Below, one piece after another: positions 7,957 through 16,701 of a stretch of 55,337 bases of DNA (its first letter is position 1; the number at the start of each line of letters is the position of its first letter). This DNA comes from Prochlorococcus sp. AG-402-P16 (lineage in GTDB: Bacteria > Cyanobacteriota > Cyanobacteriia > PCC-6307 > Cyanobiaceae), in contig QCJB01000010.1 in NCBI GenBank assembly GCA_003216295.1, positions 1-55,337 on the forward strand, in the 5' to 3' direction. The position numbers and the translations under genes were made by a program. Below the pieces are notes generated by a model. That model was not told the origin of the DNA, searched no databases, and was given only the letters and a program-made list of their open reading frames with translations.

Positions 7957-8622
7957 TTAATCTCCTAATCTTCTTAGAAGATTGCTGTATGCCTGGAAAA
8001 TCAAATCTAGTTCATCAGACCTTCCATGTTTTGCCAGTAGTCCTTTTGCTCCGGCATCAAGTCCGAATAAGAAATTTCTATCTTCATTATTTTGCACATA
8101 GCTTTGAATCCAGCCTACACATACATGACGCTCCCCATGTTTGACTTCAGAAACAGAATGTAATTTTGTGCTGGGATAAATTATCATTTCTCCAGCAGAT
8201 AGTTTAATTTTTTCAGTTTTATTTATTGTCTGAATACATAATTCACCTCCTTCATAATCTTCTGGCGCGTTTAAGAATAACGTAAAAGATAGATCACTTC
8301 TCCCTGAGGGCATGTAAGGATTATCAATATGTGAGCCATAGCCATGTCCAGCTAAGGATTGAGTAAACATTACTCCATGGATAAGACTAGGTAATGTAAA
8401 ACTTTTTAGAAGAGGATTTGAAATTATTTTATTAACAATAATATCTCTAAGCTTCATTGATAATTTTGAGGTTTTATCTAATTGAAAATTAGATTTGATT
8501 TCTGCAGCATGGCTTCCCGCAGTTTTTTTACCATCTTTCCATGATGATTTTTCTGCTTTTAGTTTATTAACTATTTGAAGTGACTCGGATTGATTGAGTA
8601 ATGAATGTGTCAAATATTCCAT
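7957..8622 (-). CDS. PKHD-type Fe(II)/2OG hydroxylase, PiuC-like
   Basis: A 221-residue protein of the Fe(II)-dependent PKHD-type hydroxylase family (PiuC/YbiX). The iron ligands are visible as His98 and Asp100 in SHIDNP and His155 in TKLHSVSEV, with Arg165 (GERHVCVGW) placed to bind 2-oxoglutarate. PiuC-type genes usually sit with iron-uptake genes. Here it is divergent from the FutA-type iron-binding protein at 8772, sharing a 149-base intergenic region with a perfect inverted repeat. It acts in the cytoplasm; the substrate is unknown. The length matches the family (about 220-230). Confidence 0.85.
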   Translation of the reverse strand: MEYLTHSLLNQSESLQIVNKLKAEKSSWKDGKKTAGSHAAEIKSNFQLDKTSKLSMKLRDIIVNKIISNPLLKSFTLPSLIHGVMFTQSLAGHGYGSHIDNPYMPSGRSDLSFTLFLNAPEDYEGGELCIQTINKTEKIKLSAGEMIIYPSTKLHSVSEVKHGERHVCVGWIQSYVQNNEDRNFLFGLDAGAKGLLAKHGRSDELDLIFQAYSNLLRRLGD

Positions 8623-8652
8623 CTTTATTATCTAGATTTGATTACTATCCTA

Positions 8653-8681
8653 AAGTATAAATAGGATATCAATTTATACTT
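8653..8681. promoter_or_regulatory. Perfect inverted repeat in the piuC-like/futA divergent promoter
   Basis: AAGTATAAAT (8653-8662) and ATTTATACTT (8672-8681) are exact reverse complements separated by nine bases. The repeat sits 30-60 bases from the hydroxylase start and about 90 bases from futA. It does not match the classical Fur box well, but its position fits an operator for iron-responsive control of both genes (inference). Confidence 0.5.
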
Positions 8682-8771
8682 AAATACGTATCAAAGTTTC
8701 GAAGCTAAATTTAGCAGTATCTTCTTGTCTAGTCTATAGGAAAGATATTAATCCCTTCCCTAGATAGATTA

Positions 8772-9797
8772 ATGAATTTAATTAAGCGTCTTTTAGCTCC
8801 AGTAATAGCAAGTTCTCTTTTGGTTTCCTCAAGTTTCAATTATGTAAAAGCCTCTGAAAGAGAAGTAAGGATTTACTCAGGCAGGCATTACAACACTGAT
8901 AAGGAGATATACAAGAAATTTGCAGAGGAGACTGGGATCAAAATACGGTTAATTGAGGCTACTGGCATTTCTTTAGTTGAAAGATTAAAGAGAGAAGGTG
9001 CTAATTCTAAAGCTGATGTAATTCTTCTTGTTGATGCTGCTCGAATTAGCAATGCTGCAAAAAGTGGACTTCTTCAGTCATATAGATCATCTGAATTAGA
9101 TAAGAATGTTCCAGTTGAATATCGAGATCCTCAAGCAAGATGGTATGCCTTAACAAGAAGGGTAAGAGTTATGGTTGCTAATCCAAAGAAAGTCGATACA
9201 AATACAATTAAAGATTATTCGGATCTCGCTAGTCCTTCTTTGAAAGGTCTTGTTTGTGTAAGAAAAAGAAGTAGTCCATACAATCAATCTTTAGTAGCCA
9301 ATCAAATAGTAAATAAAGGTGAAGTGAAAACTAAAAAGTGGCTTAAAGGAATGATTTCAAACATTTCTCAACCTTTTTTTCCAGGAGATATAGGAGTTAT
9401 TAGAGCTGTCGCTCAGGGGAAATGTGGGGTAGGTATTGTTAATCATTACTATGTGTCAAGAATGCTTGCTGGTGTTAATGGTCGAAAAGATAAAAGTTTG
9501 GCTAAAAAAGTTAAAGTTTTAACCCCTAATCCTGCACATGTGAATGTAAGCGCAGGTGGAATTGCTAAATATTCAGAAAATAAAGAAGAGGCTATTCAAT
9601 TACTCGAGTATTTAGCTTCTCCTTCCGGGAGTAGAGGACTAGCTGGACCAACATATGAGCATCCTTTAGTAGGTTTTAATACAACAGAAGAAGTTACCCA
9701 GTTTGGCAAATTTACACCAGATAGTGTAACTATTGATCAATTGGGTGCAAATAATAAAAAAGCAATCAGACTTATGAGAATGGCTGGTTGGGATTAA
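8772..9797 (+). CDS. futA: Iron(III) ABC transporter substrate-binding protein, FutA/IdiA type
   Basis: A 341-residue exported protein with a signal peptide (IKRLLAPVIASSLLVSSSFNYVKA). The mature start EREVRIYSGRHYNTDKEIYKKFAEETGIKI is diagnostic of the FutA/IdiA ferric-iron binding family. Later tyrosine-rich segments (RWYALTRRVRVMVANP, GIVNHYYVSRMLAG) supply the usual Tyr iron ligands. It would capture Fe(III) in the periplasm and deliver it to an inner-membrane permease and ATPase; futB and futC are not in the window. It is divergent from the PiuC-like hydroxylase and probably iron-repressed. The next feature downstream is tRNA-Ser. Confidence 0.92.
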   Translation: MNLIKRLLAPVIASSLLVSSSFNYVKASEREVRIYSGRHYNTDKEIYKKFAEETGIKIRLIEATGISLVERLKREGANSKADVILLVDAARISNAAKSGLLQSYRSSELDKNVPVEYRDPQARWYALTRRVRVMVANPKKVDTNTIKDYSDLASPSLKGLVCVRKRSSPYNQSLVANQIVNKGEVKTKKWLKGMISNISQPFFPGDIGVIRAVAQGKCGVGIVNHYYVSRMLAGVNGRKDKSLAKKVKVLTPNPAHVNVSAGGIAKYSENKEEAIQLLEYLASPSGSRGLAGPTYEHPLVGFNTTEEVTQFGKFTPDSVTIDQLGANNKKAIRLMRMAGWD

Positions 9798-9869
9798 AAA
9801 GTTAAAAACTAATTTTTGATTTTATAATTTTCAAGAGAACATAAAATATTGCTTTAAAATTTCATTAAA

Positions 9870-9956
9870 GGAGAGGTGGCTGAGTGGTCGAAAGCGAACG
9901 ACTCGAAATCGTTTGATAGCTACAACTATCCGTGGGTTCGAATCCCACCCTCTCCG
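9870..9956 (+). tRNA. tRNA-Ser (anticodon CGA)
   Basis: An 87-base class II tRNA. The acceptor GGAGAGG pairs with CCTCTCC, with G as discriminator. The D arm contains GGCTGAGTGGTCG and the anticodon loop reads ACTCGAAATC with CGA. A long variable arm (GATAGCTACAACTATC) is typical of serine tRNAs, and the T arm is GTGGGTTCGAATCCCAC. CCA is not encoded. The last 12-13 bases are repeated at 11269-11281, so the 3' end looks like an integration target. Confidence 0.97.
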
Positions 9957-10153
9957 TTTTTAGTCCGTCTCAACTGGTGCTGACTGGGCTCAACTAGTCT
10001 CCTGTTTTTCGAAAGAGCTGTATTTTCAGTGGTTTTCTGTTTAATCCAGTCTCCACTGGGCTCAACTGGTGCGTAGCTTTAAAACGATTTATATGTTGGA
10101 AAACATGTTGGATTTATTTGTGAAACATGTTGGATTTTAGTGAACATGTTGGA
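9945..10153 (+). repeat. Left repeat cluster at tRNA-Ser 3' end (putative att/arm sites)
   Basis: CCACCCTCTCCGT (9945-9957) at the tRNA end is repeated exactly at 11269-11281. Behind the tRNA lie repeated words: CTCAACTGGTG at about 9969 and 10062, CTCAACTAGTCTCC at about 9989, AGTCTCCACTGG at about 10048, then four ATGTTGGA-type units between 10092 and 10153. The tract ATGTTGGAAAACATGTTGGA (10092-10111) occurs again at 11179-11198. This looks like the end of an integrated element with recombinase-binding repeats. No gene is seen in 9957-10307. Confidence 0.6.
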
Positions 10154-10307
10154 ATCTCTTATGAGAGTAAGGGAAAGCAGAGTTGACTCTTTTTAAATTA
10201 GAGAATAACAATTAGGCTTTTTGAGTAAAGCTGTTATGAAGTTTCCAAAGGCATATTAACTAGGAAAATTAGGCTAAAATTGGTTGATAGTATTTTGCTT
10301 AAAGAGT

Positions 10308-11009
10308 ATGGTTGATGAAGCTAATCTTTCTAGTTATCAATTAGCAAAGAGATCTTTGCTTAAAGGTGTTAACCTTGAATTCATAAAAGGAATAATTATT
10401 TACTTCATAGTATATTTTTTAGTATCAAATTCTATACAAAACAATTTAAAGTTTATTCCTTTTCCTAGCTCTAATTTCTTTGTAATATTTCTGACTGCGT
10501 ATGCTTTTATATGTATTCCTAGTTACATCTATTATTCCATATTAATAATTGCAATTAGGAGTTCGGAGGAGAAATCGAAAATCGTATTACCTGATTTATC
10601 CAAGATCTTACAAAAGGCTTGGAGGCTCTTTTTATCATGCAATATAGTATTTGTTTTTGTTTTACTTGGTCTTATTTGCTTTATTGTTCCTGGACTTATA
10701 CTCCTCAAAAGATATATTTATGTGCCAATTATCACTGAAAAAGAAGAATCACTTGGTTTAATTGACATATTAAGGCGAAGCAAAGCTCTTTCCGAAATAA
10801 ATGGGTGGGTTTCTTTGAGAGCAGGCATGTATTTATTTGCGGTATCATTAATTGGAATTTATTTAGTAGGCTTTACAGCTATGATCTTTAATCCATCTTT
10901 TAATGCAGATAATATTCCGTGGTTTGCTCAACTACCATTGAACTTAGTTTCATTCACTGCCTACTTTTCAATAGCCTTTTTTGGTTATAAGGATGCATTA
11001 AATAAATAG
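10308..11009 (+). CDS. Multi-pass membrane protein, YciC/DUF-type
   Basis: I start at ATG 10308 (MVDEANLSS), which has AAAGAG just upstream; an in-frame TTG at 10284 is less likely. The 233-residue product has about five or six transmembrane helices. The block LICFIVPGLILLKRYIYVPIITEKEESLGLIDILRRSKALSEINGW is the hallmark of the YciC/UPF0259-like family of bacterial membrane proteins (helix-PG-helix followed by a polar ALxRS helix). The function is unknown. It is the only gene between the two tRNA-Ser 3'-end copies, so it appears to be the cargo of an integrated segment. Confidence 0.6.
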   Translation: MVDEANLSSYQLAKRSLLKGVNLEFIKGIIIYFIVYFLVSNSIQNNLKFIPFPSSNFFVIFLTAYAFICIPSYIYYSILIIAIRSSEEKSKIVLPDLSKILQKAWRLFLSCNIVFVFVLLGLICFIVPGLILLKRYIYVPIITEKEESLGLIDILRRSKALSEINGWVSLRAGMYLFAVSLIGIYLVGFTAMIFNPSFNADNIPWFAQLPLNLVSFTAYFSIAFFGYKDALNK

Positions 11010-11176
11010 CTAGTTTCTTTTACGATTTGCTCACTTTATTGACATTTAATCTCTAAGGTATTTAACCAATTAAATATATTCTTGACTATATGTAAGATCT
11101 TCTGGTTCAAGATCATTGGAATCCTTTTGGATCATCTCCCAACTCTATAATTAAATGCGAATAGACCCATATCGAG

Positions 11177-11281
11177 ACATGTTGGAAAACATGTTGGAAA
11201 TAGCAATCCGATTTCAGCAACTAGTCTCAACCAGTCTCCACTAGTGCAATTTTCTCCGAAATCGGACTCCACCCTCTCCGT
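11177..11281 (+). repeat. Right repeat cluster with duplicated tRNA-Ser 3' end (putative att)
   Basis: It contains two ACATGTTGGA units (11177-11186, 11189-11198), then an ACTAGTCTCAACCAGTCTCC-type tract at about 11220-11247. It ends in an exact copy of the tRNA-Ser 3' end, CCACCCTCTCCGT (11269-11281). A short inverted pair (CCGATTTC/GAAATCGG) flanks the middle. It mirrors the left cluster in direct orientation. The rest of 11010-11451 holds no convincing gene. Confidence 0.6.
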
Positions 11282-11451
11282 GTTAAACCTTCTGACTAGA
11301 GCAAATTCCTTTTGCTCTTCTTCTGGGAGTTTGTCTTTGACACTCCAACTAATTTCCAATACAGGAATTACCTCTTACTTTTGTTCATGTAGACAATTTT
11401 AAGCATCAAAGTTAAAATGTTAAATAGTAGATTTTGATTTGTGTGTGAAAT

Positions 11452-13527
11452 TTGAAAACAAATATATACCAGGCAAAGTTACTCTTTAAACAGAAGAGAT
11501 ATCAAGAGACAGTAGATACTTGCAAGAAATTACTAGAAATCGATGATAATTCTTTAATTATTTTAAAATTAATTTCACAATCTTTATTAGCAGTAAATCA
11601 AATAGCACAAGCTCGTAGATATCTTCAAAAAGCACTTGATATTCAACCTGATGATTATGAGATTATTAAAGATATAGGTAATACTTTCTTGGCAGAAAGA
11701 GATTTAAATACTGCAAAAAAATACTATCAAAAATCATTGTCAATTAATAATTCTTATGCCCCGGCATTAACAAATCTGGGAAATCTTTCTCTTGATTTTG
11801 GTAAAAAAGAAGAAGCCTTTTCTTTTTTTAAGCAAGCTACAGAATCTGATCCTTTGTATGCTATCGCTTGGGAAAAATTAGCTAAAACTTATTTTCAATT
11901 CCAGAAACTAGATTACGCAGAGAATGCTTGTCGCGAGGCAATTAGTATAGACCCTAATCTTTTTAATTCTCATTTTATCCTTGCAATTATTCTTTTCGAA
12001 AAAGAAAAATATATAGATTCTGAAGATTATTTTCGTAAAACTATTGTTCTGAATCCTACGTTTGCAATAGCACATTTCTATCTAGGAAATTTGTTAAAGA
12101 CTACAGGTAGATTTCTTAGCGCTGAGTCTTCATACCGTAAAGCTATTTCTATTGATGCTAATTATTTAAATGCATATTTAAATTTGGGCAATATGTTAAG
12201 AGATCTAGGAAAATTAGATGAAGCAGAAACTATAACTAGAACAGCTATAAAAATTAAACCTGATTTCGAAATTACCTATTTTAATCTTGCAAACATATTG
12301 AGAGATCGTGGCAAATTAAAGGAATCAGAATCTTTGATGCGCAAAGCAATTAACTTAAAACCTAACTTTGCCGCTGCATATGCAAATCTTGGTGGTTTAT
12401 TGAATGATCTTGATAAATTAAATGATGCCGAAATATCAACTCGTAAAGCTATAGAAATAGCACCTGATTTCTCTGAAGCACATAATAATCTTGGTATTAT
12501 TTTAAAAGATCTTGGCAAATTTCATGAAGCAGAAATTTCTATAAGAAAAGCTATTAAAATAAAACCTGATTATTATGATGCTTTCTATAATCTTTGTACT
12601 ATACAACTACTTCAAGGTGACTATCAATCTGGTCTTATTAATTATGAGTTTAGAGATAAAAAAAAGATACCTACTTCTCATCATGCACAACCAATAATTA
12701 GAAGGACCACAGAAGACCATTTACCAACAGGAGAAAAGCTTTTAGTTATAACAGAGCAAGGTTTAGGAGATACTCTTCAATATATGCGGTACGTACCATA
12801 TCTTAAGAAGCAAAATTTTGATATTTCCTTTTGTGCTCAGTCAAAATTACATTCACTAATCAAAGCATCAGATATTGATTCTGATCCATTGAATGTAGAA
12901 CAAGCAAATATAGTTTCAAAGGGAAGTTGGATTCCACTTTTATCAATACCTAAATATTTAAAAGTAAACCCTAAAAATCCAATTGTTACTAAACCTTATA
13001 TTAATTCAACAGTTGAACTTAATAATAAGTGGAAAAATATTCTATCCAAAGAACAAAAACCAATTATTGCAATCAATTGGCAAGGAGATCCACAAACAGA
13101 AAAAAATTATAAGGGCAGATCAATTCCTCTACAAAGTTTTTCAACGATAGTTGAAAACAATAATATTTCTTTACTCTCTCTTCAAAGAGGATTTGGTATG
13201 GAACAATTAGATTTTTGCTCTTTTAAAAGTAAATTTGTTAAGTGTCAAGAAGAAATAAATTGCATTTGGGATTTTCTTGAAAATGCTGCAATAATTGAAA
13301 ATTGTGATCTAGTAATCACTAATGATACTTCGATTGCTCATTTGGCTGGAGGTATGGGGAAAAGAGTTTGGTTGTTATTGACTAATATCCCTTTTTGGAC
13401 ATGGGGACTCTATGGTAAAAGCACGTTTTGGTATCCATCTATGAGGTTATTCCGACAAAAAGAAAAAAATAACTGGCATGAAGTAATGGAAAGAGTTTCA
13501 ATAGAATTACAAAAGTTAATTAGGTAA
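11452..13527 (+). CDS. TPR protein fused to a GT9-like glycosyltransferase domain
   Basis: A 691-residue protein. Roughly residues 1-395 are tandem 34-residue TPR units (pattern NLGNxLRDLGKLDEAExxxRKAIxIKPD). Residues ~420-691 form a heptosyltransferase/GT9-like domain (VITEQGLGDTLQYMRYVPYLK near its start, NCDLVITNDTSIAHLAGGMGKRVWLLL near its end). No ATG lies near the start; TTG at 11452 is the best choice, and the N-terminus matches its paralogues at 44187 and 46268. It probably glycosylates a surface polymer or protein. A DUF6165-like gene follows after five bases, so the two are cotranscribed. Confidence 0.8.
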   Translation: MKTNIYQAKLLFKQKRYQETVDTCKKLLEIDDNSLIILKLISQSLLAVNQIAQARRYLQKALDIQPDDYEIIKDIGNTFLAERDLNTAKKYYQKSLSINNSYAPALTNLGNLSLDFGKKEEAFSFFKQATESDPLYAIAWEKLAKTYFQFQKLDYAENACREAISIDPNLFNSHFILAIILFEKEKYIDSEDYFRKTIVLNPTFAIAHFYLGNLLKTTGRFLSAESSYRKAISIDANYLNAYLNLGNMLRDLGKLDEAETITRTAIKIKPDFEITYFNLANILRDRGKLKESESLMRKAINLKPNFAAAYANLGGLLNDLDKLNDAEISTRKAIEIAPDFSEAHNNLGIILKDLGKFHEAEISIRKAIKIKPDYYDAFYNLCTIQLLQGDYQSGLINYEFRDKKKIPTSHHAQPIIRRTTEDHLPTGEKLLVITEQGLGDTLQYMRYVPYLKKQNFDISFCAQSKLHSLIKASDIDSDPLNVEQANIVSKGSWIPLLSIPKYLKVNPKNPIVTKPYINSTVELNNKWKNILSKEQKPIIAINWQGDPQTEKNYKGRSIPLQSFSTIVENNNISLLSLQRGFGMEQLDFCSFKSKFVKCQEEINCIWDFLENAAIIENCDLVITNDTSIAHLAGGMGKRVWLLLTNIPFWTWGLYGKSTFWYPSMRLFRQKEKNNWHEVMERVSIELQKLIR

Positions 13528-13532
13528 AATAA

Positions 13533-13940
13533 ATGATTGAAAAAGATAGATATATAACAAATATCTTCTCTCCAATTTCTTTAGGAGAGCTAATAGATAA
13601 AATTACTATATTAGAAATAAAAAGGGAAAATATGAGTGGCGAGCAATTAAAAAATGTATTAAAAGAGCTTGAATATTTACAATCGATTCTTAAAAATCAG
13701 AAATTTGAAGTTTCTATAGATTTATTTGAAAATTTAAAGAAGGTAAACAGTTTGCTTTGGATTATAGAAGACAAAATAAGAATCAAGGAATTTAAAAAAG
13801 AATTTGATAATGAATTTGTTCAATTAGCAAGATCTGTTTATCAACAAAATGACAGAAGAGCATCAATAAAAAGAGAAATAAATATAAAATATAATTCAGA
13901 GATAACCGAAGAAAAATCATATATAGACTACAAAATATAA
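13533..13940 (+). CDS. DUF6165-like protein
   Basis: A 135-residue soluble helical protein. The pattern SLGELIDKITILEIKRENM...LKKVNSLLWIIEDKIR...QLARSVYQQNDRRASIKREINIKYNSEITEEKSY is that of the family I recall as DUF6165, found next to TPR-glycosyltransferase genes in marine bacteria. No catalytic residues are evident. It begins five bases after the TPR-glycosyltransferase stop, which argues for a joint role, perhaps as an accessory or scaffold to glycosylation (inference). The length is normal for the family. Confidence 0.65.
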   Translation: MIEKDRYITNIFSPISLGELIDKITILEIKRENMSGEQLKNVLKELEYLQSILKNQKFEVSIDLFENLKKVNSLLWIIEDKIRIKEFKKEFDNEFVQLARSVYQQNDRRASIKREINIKYNSEITEEKSYIDYKI

Positions 13941-14274
13941 TTCATATAACTCTTGTTTTTATGGATCAAGCAGTTATTCTGTTACTGTCAACATGTTAAT
14001 CATAGTTATGGTTAAATTAAATAGTAGGAAATTTTCACGAATTAGGTCTTATTTTCAATTACTTATAAATGAATTTTCTAATTCATAATATTTAAGCCGT
14101 TGATCTTTCCCTTATATCTAGGATCATTTAAAATATTGTTTTATCTTATCAATATCAAAAATGGTAAGGGTTTGCTCTCTTTTCACTTTAAGTATTTTTT
14201 ATTAAGTACTTTATTTAACATTTTTTATGAAAGTGTTTAGATTGTGTATACAATGAGTATGAGGTAAAAGTAAT
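13941..14274. other. AT-rich intergenic stretch, no gene seen
   Basis: About 330 bases between the DUF6165-like gene and the TPR-like gene. I see no open frame, RNA gene or strong hairpin. A promoter for the downstream gene is expected towards 14200-14260. Confidence 0.4.
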
Positions 14275-14916
14275 ATGAAAAATCTCGACGATACTTCATT
14301 CTTTTATAATGAAGTAATTAAGTTATTTGATCTGAATGACTTTAAGGGAGCAATAAAGTTCATTAAAAAAAATTTAAATATTTTTGATAATCAAGATGAC
14401 ATTGCATTGGCATATTTAAACTCTGGCTTTCTAAATAATAAATTGAGAGATTACGTCTCTGCGATATCTGATTTTTCTAAGTCCATAGCGTATGAGTCTA
14501 GAATACCTATTTTGAATGGTCGTTCTAAAGATATTTCATTAAATGGTAGAAGTAATTCTAGGTATAGAAATGGAGATTACCTTGGTGCTATAGAAGATAA
14601 ACGAAAAGCAAAAAGTATTTATCGCTTAGAAAATGAAGCTCCTTTAGAGTTTATTGATTTTCGTATAGACTATAAACATATTCTATTGGGTACTTTCCTT
14701 AATGCAGATCTTGAACCTAAATATACTACCTTAATTAAAACCTCAAAAATTAAAAAAAGTAAGTATGATCTAATTGATGATTATAAGAAAGTGATTGGTG
14801 AGAAAAGGAAAGAGGAGGTAATAAACAAATTAGAGATTATCAGTGAATCAAAGTATAAAATTGGAGATTATAGAGCTTCTATTAAAGCCCTTAGGAGGGC
14901 AGAGAAATTTTATTGA
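14275..14916 (+). CDS. TPR-like repeat protein, hypothetical
   Basis: A 213-residue soluble protein with three or four degenerate TPR-like helical pairs: NDFKGAIKFIKKNL, RDYVSAISDFSKSIAYE, GDYLGAIEDKRKAKSIY and GDYRASIKALRRAEKFY. Units of the form (G/N)DYxxAIxDxxKA are common in picocyanobacterial repeat proteins. No enzymatic domain is attached, unlike the neighbouring TPR-glycosyltransferase. It is probably a protein-interaction scaffold. It ends the accessory stretch behind tRNA-Ser; the next gene is core and on the opposite strand. Confidence 0.55.
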   Translation: MKNLDDTSFFYNEVIKLFDLNDFKGAIKFIKKNLNIFDNQDDIALAYLNSGFLNNKLRDYVSAISDFSKSIAYESRIPILNGRSKDISLNGRSNSRYRNGDYLGAIEDKRKAKSIYRLENEAPLEFIDFRIDYKHILLGTFLNADLEPKYTTLIKTSKIKKSKYDLIDDYKKVIGEKRKEEVINKLEIISESKYKIGDYRASIKALRRAEKFY

Positions 14917-14944
14917 TTATCTAATAAGTTGAATTTATTTTTTA

Positions 14945-15178
14945 TTACCAATAAGGATCACTAAAAAATTCAACATTTAGTTCCTTTCCTTTCGGAACTG
15001 TGGCAATACATGCACGTATTACTTTCCCGTTAACTTCTATTTCACATGCCCCACAGCTTCCTCCAAGGCATCCAGTAGGGATCTCGATATTTGCTTCATA
15101 TGCAGCTTTTAACCATTCAACTCCAGGAGAGCAATTGCTTGATTTTTTGTTTGGCCAGTTGATTTTTACATTTTCCAT
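14945..15178 (-). CDS. 2Fe-2S ferredoxin
   Basis: A 77-residue plant-type [2Fe-2S] ferredoxin fold. The cluster cysteines are in GCLGGSCGACE plus a fourth in VIRACIATVP. It starts MENVKINWPN and lacks the acidic surface stretches of the main photosynthetic ferredoxin, so it is probably a specialised electron carrier rather than PetF. It follows cobQ (15187-16701) on the same strand after eight bases and may be cotranscribed with it. Electron partners are unknown. Confidence 0.85.
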   Translation of the reverse strand: MENVKINWPNKKSSNCSPGVEWLKAAYEANIEIPTGCLGGSCGACEIEVNGKVIRACIATVPKGKELNVEFFSDPYW

Positions 15179-15186
15179 TATTTAAA

Positions 15187-16701
15187 TCATTTGATTAAAA
15201 TATCTATATTGATATTTCTTTCGAAAGAATCAGTTAGCAAATCTAATAACCTCTCTCTTTTATCATGATTCTTCTCTTCATTAGTATTTAGTTTATTTAT
15301 TCCTTTTTTTTGTCTTATTTTATTGATCCATTGCCTACGCCATTCATCATTTTCAAAAATTCCATGTAAATAAGTTCCTCCAATAAAGCTTTTATCTTTT
15401 TTTTCAATTATCCATCCTAAGGAACAGTTTTTAAAAAGAGAAATAATATCGTAATCTTTATTATTGATCAAATCACTTTCTCCATAATGCATCTCAAACC
15501 CTTTTATCTTCTGTGAATCTGGCCATGTGATGCTTTCTTCTCTTCGTGAAGTCTGCTTGATTTCCCTAAAGGTTGTTTTTATTGGAAGAAGATTCATCCC
15601 ATGATTTGAAAATGCATTGATTTCATTAATACTTTCCTGCTGATGTGGATCTTCTAATGATTTTCCTAGCATTTGTAATCCTCCACATATGCCGAATATA
15701 CTGCCCCCTTTTTTTGCATAATCTTTTATTTGATTACTCAAGCCAGTTTTATTTAGAATCTCTAGATCTTTAATTGTTTGTTTGCTTCCAGGAATTATTA
15801 ATACATCTGGCTCACCAAGTTCTTGGCCAGGTTCTATCCATCGCATTTGAATACTTGAATCGCTAATGAAAGGATCTAGATCTGAAAAATTGCTAATTCT
15901 AGGTAATTTTATTATTGCTATTTCTATTTCTGCACTTTGATTTATTTGCTTCCTTTCAAGTAGATCAAGAGAATCTTCAGGTGGAAAAATTTCTTTTAGC
16001 CAAGGTAATATTCCTAAAACTGGAATTCCCGTTTCTTTTTCTATCCATGTGACTCCAGATTCGAACAAGGCTTTATCTCCTCTGAATCTATTGATAATTA
16101 TTCCTTTAATTAATCTTTTTTCATCGGGTTGCATTAATGCAATTGTCCCAATAATTTGTGCAAAAACGCCTCCTCTTTCAATATCTGCCACTAAAATACA
16201 ATTTGCATTTAGAAATTTTGCTAATTTCAAATTTGTAAGATCTTTATGTTGCAAATTTACTTCTACGGGACTTCCAGCCCCCTCAAGAATCAGTCTTCCG
16301 TCTTTTTTACTCTTCAATAAAATTTCTAGGCCTTTTTTAATAGCTTCCCACCCTGAATCGAACCAGTCTTCGTAATAATTTATCGCTTTACTAGTGCCGA
16401 CACTTTTACCTAAGTGAATTACTTCACTTGTGCAATCCCCTTTTGGCTTTAAAAGTATGGGATTCATTTCAGCACTTGGTTCTAAGCCTGCAGACCAAGA
16501 TTGAAGGGCTTGAGAATATGCCATTTCTCTTCCCTGAGTATCAACCCAAGCGTTATTGCTCATGTTTTGACCTTTAAAAGGTATTGGCTGTTCACCTTTT
16601 CTTTTTAAACATCGACAAATAGCAGTTGCTATTAGCGTTTTGCCTGCACCACTAGATGTTCCTAAAACCATTAATGGAGTATGCTTGAGTTCTATGTTCA
16701 T
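15187..16701 (-). CDS. cobQ: Cobyric acid synthase
   Basis: 504 residues from ATG 16701, which overlaps the preceding gene's stop as ATGA; the upstream in-frame ATG at 16728 is less likely. The N-terminal half is a dethiobiotin-synthetase-like ATPase with the P-loop GTSSGAGKT and KGQNMSNNAWVD. The C-terminal half is a class I glutamine amidotransferase domain with the nucleophile in GICGGLQMLG. It amidates four side chains of adenosylcobyrinic acid a,c-diamide using glutamine and ATP, in pseudo-B12/cobalamin synthesis. Length and motifs are normal. Confidence 0.95.
   Translation of the reverse strand: MNIELKHTPLMVLGTSSGAGKTLIATAICRCLKRKGEQPIPFKGQNMSNNAWVDTQGREMAYSQALQSWSAGLEPSAEMNPILLKPKGDCTSEVIHLGKSVGTSKAINYYEDWFDSGWEAIKKGLEILLKSKKDGRLILEGAGSPVEVNLQHKDLTNLKLAKFLNANCILVADIERGGVFAQIIGTIALMQPDEKRLIKGIIINRFRGDKALFESGVTWIEKETGIPVLGILPWLKEIFPPEDSLDLLERKQINQSAEIEIAIIKLPRISNFSDLDPFISDSSIQMRWIEPGQELGEPDVLIIPGSKQTIKDLEILNKTGLSNQIKDYAKKGGSIFGICGGLQMLGKSLEDPHQQESINEINAFSNHGMNLLPIKTTFREIKQTSRREESITWPDSQKIKGFEMHYGESDLINNKDYDIISLFKNCSLGWIIEKKDKSFIGGTYLHGIFENDEWRRQWINKIRQKKGINKLNTNEEKNHDKRERLLDLLTDSFERNINIDILIK

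Noticed and set aside
11132-11359. Minus-strand 75-codon frame
   Set aside because: It runs through the duplicated tRNA end and the ATGTTGGA repeats; its protein is simply a translation of those repeats with no recognisable fold.
9957-14916. Integrase or transposase gene in the tRNA-Ser region
   Set aside because: None of the translated frames shows tyrosine or serine recombinase or transposase motifs; only cargo and repeats are present.
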